A stretch of 34,412 bases of DNA from Flavobacteriales bacterium (GTDB taxonomy: Bacteria; Bacteroidota; Bacteroidia; Flavobacteriales; TMED113): contig NZWM01000047.1 of assembly GCA_002698365.1 (NCBI GenBank), forward strand, positions 2,390 to 36,801, in the 5' to 3' direction. The notes below the pieces were generated by a model that was not told the DNA's origin, searched no databases, and saw nothing but the letters and a program-made list of their open reading frames with translations. Below, piece after piece: positions 25,982 to 34,412 of this stretch (position 1 is the first letter of the stretch; the number at the start of each line of letters is the position of its first letter). The position numbers were made by a program, and so were the translations under genes.

Positions 25982-26974
25982 CTATTCGTTATATAACACT
26001 CCTAACACAGTTTGACCTACTGCATGCAAGGTGGTTTTATCAATAATACTCATATTATCTGAATGTTTATGATGATGTTTATTAAATTTATTGTGTGTAG
26101 TATTATCGTATTCAACTATATTAATGGTTGGAATATGAATGATACTATTAATATATAGATGATCATCAATAATACCCGGGGTTTTTTCGTCAACAAAAAA
26201 ATTAGAAAAACCTATTTTTCGACCCATCTGCCATACTTTATCAACAATCCTGGATGCAAATTTTTCAGACACACCCTCTCTGGTGAATCTAGCATTTTCA
26301 CCTGCAACCATGTCTAATAAAATACCATAGTCGGCAAAATAATTTGTTTCATGTGGATTTTTAGCCCAATATTGTGAACCAAGACACCAAGAGTCAGAAC
26401 TACTTTTGTTGAATTCCCCGTTAGGTTGTCCTTGGTCTTCAACATCAAAGAAAATAATATCTATTCCTATTTCCAGTGGTGAGATCTGTATTTGTCGTGC
26501 AATTTCTAATAAAACACCTACTCCACTTCCACCATCATTTGCACCCATAATTGGTTTTGTTACCTCCACTGTATCATTATCTGCTAAAAATCTAGTATCC
26601 CAATGAGCACAAAGTAAAATTCTTTTATAGGATTCTGGATTAAATGAACCAATTATATTTTTCATATTCATATTTACACCATCATATCTATTTACAAAAG
26701 CCTCCTGCACTATAACACTGGCCCCAAATCTCTCTAATGTTCTTGCCAAATAATTTGCACATTTTTCATGTTCTATCGTATTGGGTACACGTGGGCCAAA
26801 ATCAACTTGCTTTTGAATATATAGGTAGGCCGAATCAACATTAAATTTTGGAACGTCAATTTTAGCAGAAACAATATTAATTTCCGTGTTTGTTTGTTTC
26901 TTGTCTATACAAGACAACAACAATACCGCTAGCAATAAAACAATACTATTTCTTATAATTCCAAGTTGAACCAT
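25982..26974 (-). CDS. M28-family metallopeptidase lipoprotein, glutaminyl cyclase-like
   Basis: About 330 aa. A signal peptide ends in the lipobox LLLSC (Cys near residue 22 from the chosen start), so it is a predicted lipoprotein facing the periplasm or surface. The M28 zinc ligands are clear: His/Asp in LCAHWDTRF, Asp in [15 protein letters not shown], Glu-Glu-like FFDVEDQG, Asp in [11 protein letters not shown], and His in [19 protein letters not shown] and the HWDTR motif are typical of glutaminyl-peptide cyclotransferase-like M28 proteins, so either peptidase or cyclase activity is possible. I prefer start 26974 (MVQLGIIRN) over the track's 26995; either way the gene overlaps the 3' end of cysS (by 29 or 50 bp). 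Confidence 0.9.
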   Translation of the reverse strand: MVQLGIIRNSIVLLLAVLLLSCIDKKQTNTEINIVSAKIDVPKFNVDSAYLYIQKQVDFGPRVPNTIEHEKCANYLARTLERFGASVIVQEAFVNRYDGVNMNMKNIIGSFNPESYKRILLCAHWDTRFLADNDTVEVTKPIMGANDGGSGVGVLLEIARQIQISPLEIGIDIIFFDVEDQGQPNGEFNKSSSDSWCLGSQYWAKNPHETNYFADYGILLDMVAGENARFTREGVSEKFASRIVDKVWQMGRKIGFSNFFVDEKTPGIIDDHLYINSIIHIPTINIVEYDNTTHNKFNKHHHKHSDNMSIIDKTTLHAVGQTVLGVLYNE

Positions 26975-28412
26975 CTTTTGTATCCTTAATTTCAATATGC
27001 AATTGATTTAAACCATCTCTTATTTGATCTGCCATTTCCCAATTTTTGTTTGCTTTAACATTAGACCTAATTTCCAAAATTAATTTCATTAAATTATTAA
27101 ATTCCGAATTTGTACTTTCTTTTTCGATAGCATAAAGACCAAAAACACCTATCACATACTTATCAAATAATAACTTTAATATTTGAATATCTGAGTGCGA
27201 CAAACTATGTTTACCTTCATATGTAGCATTTATTAACTTAACGGCATCAAATAGATGTGACAATACTATTGGAGTGTTTAAATCATCATTCATAGCATCA
27301 TCACACTTAGACTGTAATAATGAGATATCTACACTAGACATACTACTAGATGTTAAATTATTTAACACGTTTATACCATTAAATAATCTTAAAAGACCCT
27401 TTTCTGCAGCTTGCAAAGCAGCATTCGAAAAGTCGATAGTACTTCTATAGTGAGCTTGTAAAAGGAAAAACCTAATTACCATCGGATGATAAGCCTGATC
27501 TAATTTTTCATGTGTGCCATTAAAAAATTCATCAAGAGTTATAAAATTACCTAAAGATTTTCCCATTTTTTGGCCAGCAATTGTAATCATGTTATTGTGC
27601 ATCCAATATTTAGCTGCAGGCTTTTTATTAGCCGCACAACATTGCGCTATCTCTGCTTCGTGGTGAGGAAAGACTAAATCCATACCACCTCCATGAATGT
27701 CAAATTCTTCTCCTAAATACTTACAACTCATCGCTGAACACTCAAGATGCCAACCGGGAAAACCATCCCCCCAAGGAGATGGCCATCGCATAATATGTTC
27801 TGCAGATGCTTTTTTCCAAAGAGCAAAATCAACTGCATTCTTTTTATCTGACTGCCCATCTAAAACTCTACTATTATCCATTAGATCTTCTATTTTTCGT
27901 CTAGATAAAACTCCATAATTATTAGTTTTATTATATTTTATGACATCAAAATACACCGAACCATTTACCTCATAAGCAAAACCATTATCAAGGATTTTTT
28001 TTATCATTTCTATTTGCTCAATTATGTGGCCGGATGCTATTGGTTCTATGCTTGGGTTTTCTACATTTAATTTGTGCATAGATTCATGATATTTTTTTGT
28101 ATAAAAATGGGCCACCTCCATAGGTTCTAATTGTAAAGCTCTTGCTTTTTCCCCTATTTTATCTGCTCCTTCATCAGCATCATTCAATAAATGGCCAACA
28201 TCTGTAATATTTCTAACGTAACGCACTTTATAACCCAAGTGTTTTAAATACCTAAATAAAACATCGAATGTGATAGCTGGTCTAGCATGCCCCAAATGAG
28301 GCTCACCATATACTGTTGGGCCACACACATACATGGTGACAGATTCCGAATCAATTGATTTAAATAATTCCTTATTTCCAGTTAAAGTATTATGTATGTA
28401 TAAATCTTGCAT
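26946..28412 (-). CDS. cysS: Cysteinyl-tRNA synthetase
   Basis: Charges tRNA-Cys. 488 aa, class Ia. The Zn/HIGH region reads [19 protein letters not shown] near residue 28-46; the HIGH equivalent is HLGH. Zinc and cysteine-binding residues are in [12 protein letters not shown] and [17 protein letters not shown], and the KMSKS loop appears as KMGKSLGNF near 290, a usual Bacteroidota variant. The C-terminal DALR-like anticodon-binding domain is present ([18 protein letters not shown]). The downstream M28 gene starts inside its 3' end. It is 9 bp downstream of the threonine dehydrogenase gene. Confidence 0.97.
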   Translation of the reverse strand: MQDLYIHNTLTGNKELFKSIDSESVTMYVCGPTVYGEPHLGHARPAITFDVLFRYLKHLGYKVRYVRNITDVGHLLNDADEGADKIGEKARALQLEPMEVAHFYTKKYHESMHKLNVENPSIEPIASGHIIEQIEMIKKILDNGFAYEVNGSVYFDVIKYNKTNNYGVLSRRKIEDLMDNSRVLDGQSDKKNAVDFALWKKASAEHIMRWPSPWGDGFPGWHLECSAMSCKYLGEEFDIHGGGMDLVFPHHEAEIAQCCAANKKPAAKYWMHNNMITIAGQKMGKSLGNFITLDEFFNGTHEKLDQAYHPMVIRFFLLQAHYRSTIDFSNAALQAAEKGLLRLFNGINVLNNLTSSSMSSVDISLLQSKCDDAMNDDLNTPIVLSHLFDAVKLINATYEGKHSLSHSDIQILKLLFDKYVIGVFGLYAIEKESTNSEFNNLMKLILEIRSNVKANKNWEMADQIRDGLNQLHIEIKDTKDGSTWNYKK

Positions 28413-28421
28413 TTAAAATGT

Positions 28422-29375
28422 TTATTTTTTATATCTATTTCTCAAATTTAAGACAATATCACTAACCATTTGTGATAAATTAAAGTTTGGCTTCCATCCC
28501 CAATCATTTCTAGCATGCTTATCATTAATAGAAGCTGGCCACCCCTTAGCCAATTGATCTCTATCATCAGGTTTATATGTTATCTGAAAACTTGGGATAT
28601 ATTTTTTTATTTCTTCTGCGAGCTCATTTGGGCTAAAGTGACACGCAGATAAATTATAAGAAGTTCGGATTTGTATTTTATTAGCTTGCGCCTCCATAAT
28701 CAAAATTGTTGCTTTAATAGCATCGTCCATATACATCATAGGCAGTGTTCTGTCTTTGGATAAAAAACACGTGTATTCTTGATTCTTCAGTGCTTCATGA
28801 AATATATCAACTGCATAATCTGTTGTTCCTCCTCCAGGCATTGAATCCCAGCCAATAAGTCCAGGATATCGAATACTTCTAACATCGATACCAAATTTAT
28901 TGTGATAATAATGGCATAAACTTTCTCCTGCTAATTTACTAACACCATAAATAGTAGTTGGTTCTGTAATCGCATACTGTTGAACATTGTTTTTAGGGGT
29001 GCTGGGGCCAAATACAGCTATAGAGCTTGGCCAAAATATTTTTTGAATTTTCTTCTGCTTTGCAAAATTTAAAACATTTAATAATCCGGTCATATTTAAA
29101 TCCCAAGCCTTGTCAATATTTTTTTCTCCTTTTGCTGACAAATATGCCGCTAATAAATAAACATCTGAAATCTTATGTCTATAAATTATATCTTCTAATT
29201 TTTCTTTATTCAGAACACTACACTCTTCAAAAATAAATTTAGTGGGGGCATCTGGCATTCTTAAATCACTTCCTATTACATTTTCAAAACCAAATTTTTG
29301 TCCTAACTTTTTAGTTAAAACAGTGCCTATTTGACCATTTGAACCAATAACTAAAATTTTTTTTTGTGATGACAT
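28422..29375 (-). CDS. NAD-dependent epimerase/dehydratase, probable L-threonine 3-dehydrogenase
   Basis: 317 aa extended SDR. The Rossmann motif ILVIGSNGQIGTVL is at residues 6-19. Active-site residues are Ser in WPSSIAVFGP near 117 and the YGVSKLAGE Yxxx K near 143. The stretch SIRYPGLIGWDSMPGGGTTDYAVDIFHEAL is characteristic of the Bacteroidota epimerase-type threonine 3-dehydrogenase, which oxidises threonine to 2-amino-3-ketobutyrate, the step before glycine C-acetyltransferase. A nucleotide-sugar epimerase is the alternative, but the PGGGTTDYAVDI stretch favours threonine dehydrogenase. It is likely co-transcribed with cysS (9 bp). Confidence 0.82.
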   Translation of the reverse strand: MSSQKKILVIGSNGQIGTVLTKKLGQKFGFENVIGSDLRMPDAPTKFIFEECSVLNKEKLEDIIYRHKISDVYLLAAYLSAKGEKNIDKAWDLNMTGLLNVLNFAKQKKIQKIFWPSSIAVFGPSTPKNNVQQYAITEPTTIYGVSKLAGESLCHYYHNKFGIDVRSIRYPGLIGWDSMPGGGTTDYAVDIFHEALKNQEYTCFLSKDRTLPMMYMDDAIKATILIMEAQANKIQIRTSYNLSACHFSPNELAEEIKKYIPSFQITYKPDDRDQLAKGWPASINDKHARNDWGWKPNFNLSQMVSDIVLNLRNRYKK

Positions 29376-29413
29376 AAATATGAATATAATTCACAAATAT
29401 ATAATCTATTAAT

Positions 29414-29421
29414 TATCTTTG
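29414..29421 (+). promoter_or_regulatory. Candidate -7 element for trhO
   Basis: TATCTTTG matches TAnnTTTG and ends only 7 bp before ATG 29429. If real, the transcript would be nearly leaderless. No TTG at -33. Confidence 0.35.
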
Positions 29422-29428
29422 ATTTAAG

Positions 29429-30490
29429 ATGGGTGAAAAAAATGAAATTCTATATAATAAATATGGGAAGGAGGATTTAATAAAACAATTGTCTCAAGAG
29501 GATTTTAAAAGGACAACTCTTTCTTTTTACAAATATGTTATAATTACAAACCCTGTCGCTCTACGCAACAAATTATTCAAACAATGGGGTGATTTAAATA
29601 TAAAGGGGAGAATTTATGTTGCAAAAGAAGGGATTAATGCACAATTATCTTGCCCTACACCAAACTTGAATAAATTTATTAATTCTGTTCAATCTATTGA
29701 GGCTTTCAAAAATATTCCATTTAAAAGGGCAGTAGAAGAGAATCAAACCTCTTTTTTAAAATTAGTAATCAAGGTGAAAAAACAAATTGTTGCGGACGGG
29801 CTAGAAGAAAATGAATATGATGTCACAAACGTTGGGACTCATCTTTCAGCAAAAGAATGGAATGATTGCATAAATAATGGGGCCACTGTCGTAGATGTGA
29901 GAAATCATTATGAGAGTCGAATTGGTCACTTTAAAGGAGCTATAAAACCAGATGTTGATACATTTCGAGAAGAATTACCATTAATAAAAGAAAAACTCAA
30001 AGATAAAAAAGAAGAAAAAATTTTACTCTACTGCACAGGGGGAATCCGGTGTGAAAAAACCAGTTCTTACCTAAAACATCATGGCTTTAAGGATGTAAAT
30101 CAATTGCATGGTGGCATTATTCATTATGCCACACAAATCAAAGAATATAATCTAGAGAATAAATTTGTTGGTAAAAATTTCGTTTTTGATGACAGGCTGG
30201 GCGAAAGAATATCTAACGACATTATTGGAAGATGTGATCAGTGTGGTAGTCCTTGTGATGATTACACAAATTGTAATTACGTGGATTGTAATTTGCTGTT
30301 TTTACAATGCAAAAAGTGTCAAGATAATTATGAGGGATGCTGTACCACAAGATGTCAAGACATGTCAAAACTTCCAAAGTTAGAACAGAAAAAAATCCGA
30401 AAAAATAGGAAAAGATCATCATTACACTCATTTACAAAAAGTATTCGACCGCAAGAAAATATTGCTGAAAGAAAAAGAAAATCAGGATAA
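29429..30490 (+). CDS. trhO: tRNA uridine(34) hydroxylase / rhodanese-domain protein
   Basis: Oxygen-dependent 5-hydroxylation of U34 in certain tRNAs. 353 aa. An N-terminal UPF0176-type domain (WGDLNIKGRIYVAKEGINAQLS near 45-70) is followed by a rhodanese domain (about 150-245) with VVDVRNHYESRIGHFKGA and the active-site Cys loop LYCTGGIRCEKTSSYL. After it comes a Cys-rich C-terminal module (CDQCGSPCDDYTNCNYVDC, QCKKC) that likely binds zinc. The last ~30 residues are very basic. It is on the same strand as hmgA-hppD, 29 bp upstream, and may share their transcript. Confidence 0.93.
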   Translation: MGEKNEILYNKYGKEDLIKQLSQEDFKRTTLSFYKYVIITNPVALRNKLFKQWGDLNIKGRIYVAKEGINAQLSCPTPNLNKFINSVQSIEAFKNIPFKRAVEENQTSFLKLVIKVKKQIVADGLEENEYDVTNVGTHLSAKEWNDCINNGATVVDVRNHYESRIGHFKGAIKPDVDTFREELPLIKEKLKDKKEEKILLYCTGGIRCEKTSSYLKHHGFKDVNQLHGGIIHYATQIKEYNLENKFVGKNFVFDDRLGERISNDIIGRCDQCGSPCDDYTNCNYVDCNLLFLQCKKCQDNYEGCCTTRCQDMSKLPKLEQKKIRKNRKRSSLHSFTKSIRPQENIAERKRKSG

Positions 30491-30519
30491 TAATTATATT
30501 TACAAATAATAATTGAACT

Positions 30520-31677
30520 ATGCCTTTTTATCATACCCTCGGTAACATTCCCCCCAAAAGACACACTGTATTTAAATCAGATTCAGGAAATCACCGATAC
30601 GAAGAACTTTTTGGGACAATTGGTTTTGTTGGGATGTCTTCTTTAGTATACCATTCACAAAGACCAACTCAAATAAAAGAAGTGTTGAAACAAGAAAACA
30701 TACATCCTAAAATTGCTGTAGATAACAATATAAAATCCCGACTTCTGAAAGGATTTGATTTACCTAAAGGCAAAGGTTATTTACAAAGTCGAACCCCTAT
30801 TTTAGTAAATAATGATTGTCACATTTCACTTGCAGCGCCTAGTGAATCTATGCTAAATAATTTTTACAAAAACACTGATGCCGATGAGCTGCTTTTTATT
30901 CATAAAGGTTCTGGCACATTAAAAACAATGCTTGGAAATCTGAGTTTCTCTTATGGCGACTACCTTTTAATCCCTCGAGGAATTATATATCAAATTGAAT
31001 TTGATACGGAAGATAATCGACTTTTTATAGTCGAATCTTTTCACCCTATGTATACCCCGAAAAGATATCGAAATCATTTTGGGCAATTACTAGAACATGC
31101 CCCTTATTGCGAAAGGGATATTAGAAGACCGGAAAATTTAATTAGCAAAGACCAAAAGGGGGATTTTTTAATAAAAATAAAAAAAGAAGGGATAATGCAT
31201 CATGTTATTTACGGGTCTCACCCCTTTGATGTTGTTGGATGGGATGGATATAATTATCCATATGCTTTTTCAATTCATGATTTTGAACCAATTACTGGAA
31301 GAATTCATCAGCCACCCCCAGTCCATCAAACTTTTGAAACAGATGCGTTTGTAGTATGTTCATTTTGCCCTCGCCTATATGACTATCATCCTGATTCAAT
31401 ACCTGCCCCTTATAACCACAGTAATATAGATTCTGATGAAGTTCTTTATTATGTTGATGGGGATTTCATGAGTAGAAATCATGTTGAAAAGGGATATATT
31501 AGTTTGCATCCTGCGGGCATCCCGCATGGACCCCACCCTGGCGCAATGGAACGAAGTATCGGCCAAAAAGAAACACAAGAATTAGCCGTCATGGTAGACA
31601 CTTTTAGGCCTCTAAAGTTAACTGAATCTGCCATCAAATTAGATGATGGTAAATATTATAAATCTTGGATAAAATAA
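30520..31677 (+). CDS. hmgA: Homogentisate 1,2-dioxygenase
   Basis: Fe(II) ring-cleavage dioxygenase opening homogentisate to maleylacetoacetate in tyrosine/phenylalanine catabolism. 385 aa, shorter than the ~440-aa human/Pseudomonas form but usual for Bacteroidota. Iron-binding and active-site His/Glu motifs: GRIHQPPPVHQTFETDAF, PYNHSNIDSDEVLYYVDGDF and HPAGIPHGPHPGAMERS. The cupin-like centre includes DELLFIHKGSGTL and YLLIPRGIIYQIEF. The stop overlaps the hppD start by 1 bp (TAATG), giving tight coupling to the enzyme that makes its substrate. Confidence 0.95.
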   Translation: MPFYHTLGNIPPKRHTVFKSDSGNHRYEELFGTIGFVGMSSLVYHSQRPTQIKEVLKQENIHPKIAVDNNIKSRLLKGFDLPKGKGYLQSRTPILVNNDCHISLAAPSESMLNNFYKNTDADELLFIHKGSGTLKTMLGNLSFSYGDYLLIPRGIIYQIEFDTEDNRLFIVESFHPMYTPKRYRNHFGQLLEHAPYCERDIRRPENLISKDQKGDFLIKIKKEGIMHHVIYGSHPFDVVGWDGYNYPYAFSIHDFEPITGRIHQPPPVHQTFETDAFVVCSFCPRLYDYHPDSIPAPYNHSNIDSDEVLYYVDGDFMSRNHVEKGYISLHPAGIPHGPHPGAMERSIGQKETQELAVMVDTFRPLKLTESAIKLDDGKYYKSWIK

Positions 31678-32804
31678 TGGGCAAAGAACAAAAAAAAATA
31701 TTTTCAGAAGCACAAGATTTTCTGCCTATTAATGGAACTGATTATGTAGAGTTTTATGTGGGTAATGCGAAGCAGGCGGCTCATTTTTATAAAACAGCAT
31801 TCGGATTTCAATCTTTAGCTTATTCAGGATTAGAGACAGGTGATTCAACTAAAACATCATATGTTTTAGTACAAGACAAAATAAGAATTATTCTTACCAC
31901 CCCCATGTCTGGAAACACCGAAATTGAAAACCATATTTTAAAACACGGTGATGGTGTCAAAGTGATAGCTCTCTGGGTGGATAATGCAACAAAAGCATGG
32001 GAAGAAACTACTAAACGTGGTGCAAAATCCTATATGGAACCCAGTAAATTGGAAGACGAAAATGGTGTAGTAATTCGTTCTGGCATTCACACATATGGAG
32101 ACACTGTACATGTATTTGTTGAAAGACATAATTATGATGGAATATTTTTGCCCGGTTTTGAAAAATGGGATTCCACATATAATCCTTCATCAATTGGATT
32201 AAAATATATTGATCATATGGTGGGTAATGTTGGATGGAATGAAATGAACATCTGGGAAGATTTTTATAAAAATGTAATGGGATTTGCAAACCTAATCACA
32301 TTCGATGACAATGATATTTCTACAAAATATACAGCATTAATGAGTAAGGTGATGACAAATGGTAACGGCAGAATAAAATTCCCAATTAACGAGCCGGCAA
32401 AAGGTGCTAAAAAATCGCAGATTGAAGAATATTTAGAATTTTACAATGGACCCGGATGCCAGCACATTGCAATTGCAACAGACGATATTATTAAAACTGT
32501 AACTGAAATGAATGCTAGGGGAGTAGAGTTTTTACATGTTCCAAAAACATATTATAATACCGTCACAAATCGTGTTGGGAAAATAGATGAAGAAATAGCT
32601 AAATTGCGTGACTTAAGTATTTTGGTTGATCGAGATGACGAAGGTTACTTACTTCAAATATTTACAAAACCAGTCGAAGATAGACCTACATTATTTTTTG
32701 AAATTATTCAAAGGAAGGGGGCCCAATCATTTGGAAAAGGTAATTTTAAAGCCTTATTTGAAGCAATAGAATTAGAACAACAAAAAAGAGGAACTTTAAT
32801 TTAA
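31677..32804 (+). CDS. hppD: 4-hydroxyphenylpyruvate dioxygenase
   Basis: Converts 4-hydroxyphenylpyruvate to homogentisate, the step before HmgA. 375 aa. The start is ATG 31677 (MGKEQKK), overlapping the hmgA stop by 1 bp; the track's 31665 is an unlikely TTG. Two vicinal-oxygen-chelate domains: the N-terminal YVEFYVGNAKQAAHFYKTAFGF and the catalytic C-terminal KYIDHMVGNVGWNE (Fe His), GPGCQHIAIATDDI (Fe His) and FFEIIQRKG (Fe Glu). All three Fe ligands are present. Gene order hmgA-hppD suggests a tyrosine-degradation operon; the later enzyme fumarylacetoacetase is not in view. Confidence 0.96.
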   Translation: MGKEQKKIFSEAQDFLPINGTDYVEFYVGNAKQAAHFYKTAFGFQSLAYSGLETGDSTKTSYVLVQDKIRIILTTPMSGNTEIENHILKHGDGVKVIALWVDNATKAWEETTKRGAKSYMEPSKLEDENGVVIRSGIHTYGDTVHVFVERHNYDGIFLPGFEKWDSTYNPSSIGLKYIDHMVGNVGWNEMNIWEDFYKNVMGFANLITFDDNDISTKYTALMSKVMTNGNGRIKFPINEPAKGAKKSQIEEYLEFYNGPGCQHIAIATDDIIKTVTEMNARGVEFLHVPKTYYNTVTNRVGKIDEEIAKLRDLSILVDRDDEGYLLQIFTKPVEDRPTLFFEIIQRKGAQSFGKGNFKALFEAIELEQQKRGTLI

Positions 32805-32810
32805 ACGAAT

Positions 32811-34412
32811 ATGGATCCATTAATTGTTATCATTGCATTAGGAGCAATAATTATTATTTCTCACTTCTTAAACATATACTCTGAAAACACAGGAGTTCCA
32901 TCTGTATTAATTTTAATATTCTTTGGTGCCATCTTACAACTGGATACTCAAATAGCTGCAATATTATTTCCTGAATGGATATTAGAGTATGAATCTAACT
33001 ATAATAAACCTTGGTCTGGTGTGCTTGGAGATGATAATGTGAAGGGTAATTTATTAGAAATCCTAGGGGTGGGTGGGTTGATTCTTATCTTATTAGAAGC
33101 TGCACTCGATCTGAAAATTAACAAAACAATGATTGTCTCATCATCAAAAGCATTTTTTGTTGCATTATTTGGTTTATTAGGCTCATCATTTTTAATGGCA
33201 TATTTAATTTCATCTATTTTTGCGCCAGAACTAGATTTACTACATGCATTATTATACTCGGTGCCTCTTTCAATTATAAGTAGTGCAATTATTATTCCTA
33301 GTATTGAATCCTTTAGTGAAGAAAAAAAATCTTTTTTAATTTATGAAAGCACCTTTTCTGATGTCCTAGGGATATTAATGTTTCAAGTGGTGGTGGGTTC
33401 TCTAGCTACAGGAGCTATAATGAGCTCAAGTGAAATAATTGGCAAATTAGTGTTATCCATTATATTCTCTATTGTAATTAGTATAATTTTAATCTATTTG
33501 TTTCAAAAAATAAAAGGGCACACAAAATTATTTTTACTTTTTTCTATTTTAATCTTATTATATGCTGTAGCTGAAAAGCTTCATCTATCAGCCTTGCTAA
33601 TCGTATTAATTTTTGGAATTATCTTAAATAATTACAAGTCCGTTTTTGTAGGATTTTTGGCAAAAATCATTAAGCCTGAAAAAGTAGACGCTATTCAAGA
33701 TGACTTTAAAATGATCATGAGAGAAAGTGCATTTGTTGTAAGGACTTTTTTCTTTGTCTTATTTGGATATTATGTGTCATTTGAATCCTTATTTACAGGA
33801 TATGGACTGGTGATTTTCTACAGCCTTATACTTTTTGCTGCTATTTATTTTATTAGATTTATTCTTATTTTCCCAACTTTTAAAGGACGTTACTGGCCGG
33901 AAGTTTTTTTGTCCCCAAGAGGTCTTATCACCATATTATTATTTTTTCAAATCACAGACCAATATATATGTGACTTAACATGGCATAATCAAGCTGAAGG
34001 TGTCCTTTTATTTATTATTCTGGGATCAGCATTTACAATGAGTAATGCTTTAATTGGTGTTAAAAAAATAGAATCAGATAAAAGAAGAAAAAAAGAAAAA
34101 GCGATTTCAAAAGAAAAAAACAAGCATCTAAATAAGACATGGCTGAAAGAAGAGCATAATAAGCAGATGCATAAGTTACAGGATAACCAAGATGCTGACA
34201 CAAAATCCAATGATCAAGATGGTGACACAAAAGCCGATAATCAAGATGGTGACACAAAAGCCAATGATCAAGATAGTGACACAAAAGCCGATAATCAAGA
34301 TGGTGACACAAAAGCCGATAATCAAGATGGTGACACAAAAGCCGATAATCAAGATGGTGACACAAAAGCCAATGATCAAGATAGTGACACAAAAGCCGAT
34401 AATCAAGATGGT
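32811..34412 (+). CDS. Cation:proton antiporter (CPA family) with repetitive acidic tail, 3' truncated by window
   Basis: Missed by the ORF track because no stop occurs before the window end. ATG 32811 starts MDPLIVIIALGAIII, 6 bp after the hppD stop. The frame stays open for all 534 codons to base 34412. About eleven to twelve hydrophobic spans (about 1-420) follow the CPA1/NhaP-type plan; LLEAALDLKINK (about 100) and FLIYESTFSDVLGILMF (about 180) mark the ion-translocation half. After the last span (LLFIILGSAFTMSNALIG) comes a very basic stretch (KRRKKEKAISKEKNKH), then tandem 9-aa repeats DNQDGDTKA running off the edge. Likely Na+ or K+/H+ exchange. The positive segment puts the tail in the cytosol. 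Co-transcription with hppD is inferred. Confidence 0.85.
   Translation, partial: MDPLIVIIALGAIIIISHFLNIYSENTGVPSVLILIFFGAILQLDTQIAAILFPEWILEYESNYNKPWSGVLGDDNVKGNLLEILGVGGLILILLEAALDLKINKTMIVSSSKAFFVALFGLLGSSFLMAYLISSIFAPELDLLHALLYSVPLSIISSAIIIPSIESFSEEKKSFLIYESTFSDVLGILMFQVVVGSLATGAIMSSSEIIGKLVLSIIFSIVISIILIYLFQKIKGHTKLFLLFSILILLYAVAEKLHLSALLIVLIFGIILNNYKSVFVGFLAKIIKPEKVDAIQDDFKMIMRESAFVVRTFFFVLFGYYVSFESLFTGYGLVIFYSLILFAAIYFIRFILIFPTFKGRYWPEVFLSPRGLITILLFFQITDQYICDLTWHNQAEGVLLFIILGSAFTMSNALIGVKKIESDKRRKKEKAISKEKNKHLNKTWLKEEHNKQMHKLQDNQDADTKSNDQDGDTKADNQDGDTKANDQDSDTKADNQDGDTKADNQDGDTKADNQDGDTKANDQDSDTKADNQDG
34182..34412. repeat. 27-bp in-frame tandem repeat in the antiporter tail (8 copies plus a partial)
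   Basis: Unit length 27 bp, encoding DNQDGDTKA or its variants NDQDGDTKA and NDQDSDTKA, at 34182, 34209, 34236, 34263, 34290, 34317, 34344 and 34371, continuing past 34412. Copies differ at only a few bases, showing recent expansion, and NDQDS copies recur with three DNQDG copies between them. The array continues beyond the window, so its full length is unknown. It also creates long stop-free frames on the minus strand. Confidence 0.95.

Noticed and set aside
34060-34406. Minus-strand ORFs of 110 and 76 aa reading as Leu/Cys/His-rich or Ile/Cys-rich repeats
   Set aside because: They are shadows of the 27-bp tandem repeat in the plus-strand antiporter gene; a 27-bp unit keeps any stop-free frame open.

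Overview
The window reads as a compact stretch of low-GC (about 30% by eye, not computed) chromosome from a Bacteroidota, most likely a marine Flavobacteriales. The lineage call rests on: the rpmF-fabH-accB-accC run downstream of pdxA, with ribE close by; a secreted protein with a type IX secretion (T9SS) type B C-terminal domain; an epimerase-type L-threonine dehydrogenase; the yicC-gmk-nadD run; the absence of Shine-Dalgarno sequences before nearly all genes; and TAnnTTTG-type -7 promoter elements. No tRNA, rRNA, CRISPR, transposase or prophage gene was seen. Nearly every base is used, and many genes overlap by 1-8 bp or meet tail to tail within a few bases.

Layout. 1-7182: the 3' part of dxs (isoprenoid precursor synthesis) converges on a long minus-strand run: pepA, pdxA, rpmF, fabH, accB, accC (peptide turnover, vitamin B6, ribosome, fatty-acid initiation). 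The fabH-accB gap holds a diverged 20-bp tandem array, accB has an 18-bp repeat coding a Pro-rich linker, and the yceD/DUF177 gene usually found before rpmF is absent. 7248-10644: ribE, then a 909-aa T9SS-exported surface protein on the minus strand. 10645-10812: a divergent promoter region with a perfect 15-bp-arm inverted repeat. 10813-16747: plus-strand lepA, a small one-TM protein, yebC, purD, a DUF6427-like membrane protein and purQ. 16855-19798: minus-strand EamA transporter, yicC, gmk, nadD. 19851-21819: a cystathionine gamma-synthase/lyase gene, then two tiny two-TM membrane protein genes, the first with a consensus-like promoter and the window's only clear intrinsic terminator. 21825-24533: polA (minus), whose proofreading domain has lost its catalytic residues. 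24597-29375: an HTTM (gamma-carboxylase-like) membrane protein, then minus-strand threonine dehydrogenase, cysS and an M28 lipoprotein peptidase. 29429-34412: trhO, hmgA, hppD (tyrosine catabolism) and a CPA-type cation:proton antiporter that runs off the window inside a 27-bp/9-aa tandem repeat.

Most of this is core metabolism and translation. The points worth a second look are the tandem repeats (intergenic, accB linker, antiporter tail), the divergent-promoter palindrome, the pair of small membrane proteins, the loss of PolA proofreading residues and the missing yceD. I saw no obvious novel multi-gene defence or mobile system. All family assignments come from reading the translations; no database search was possible.
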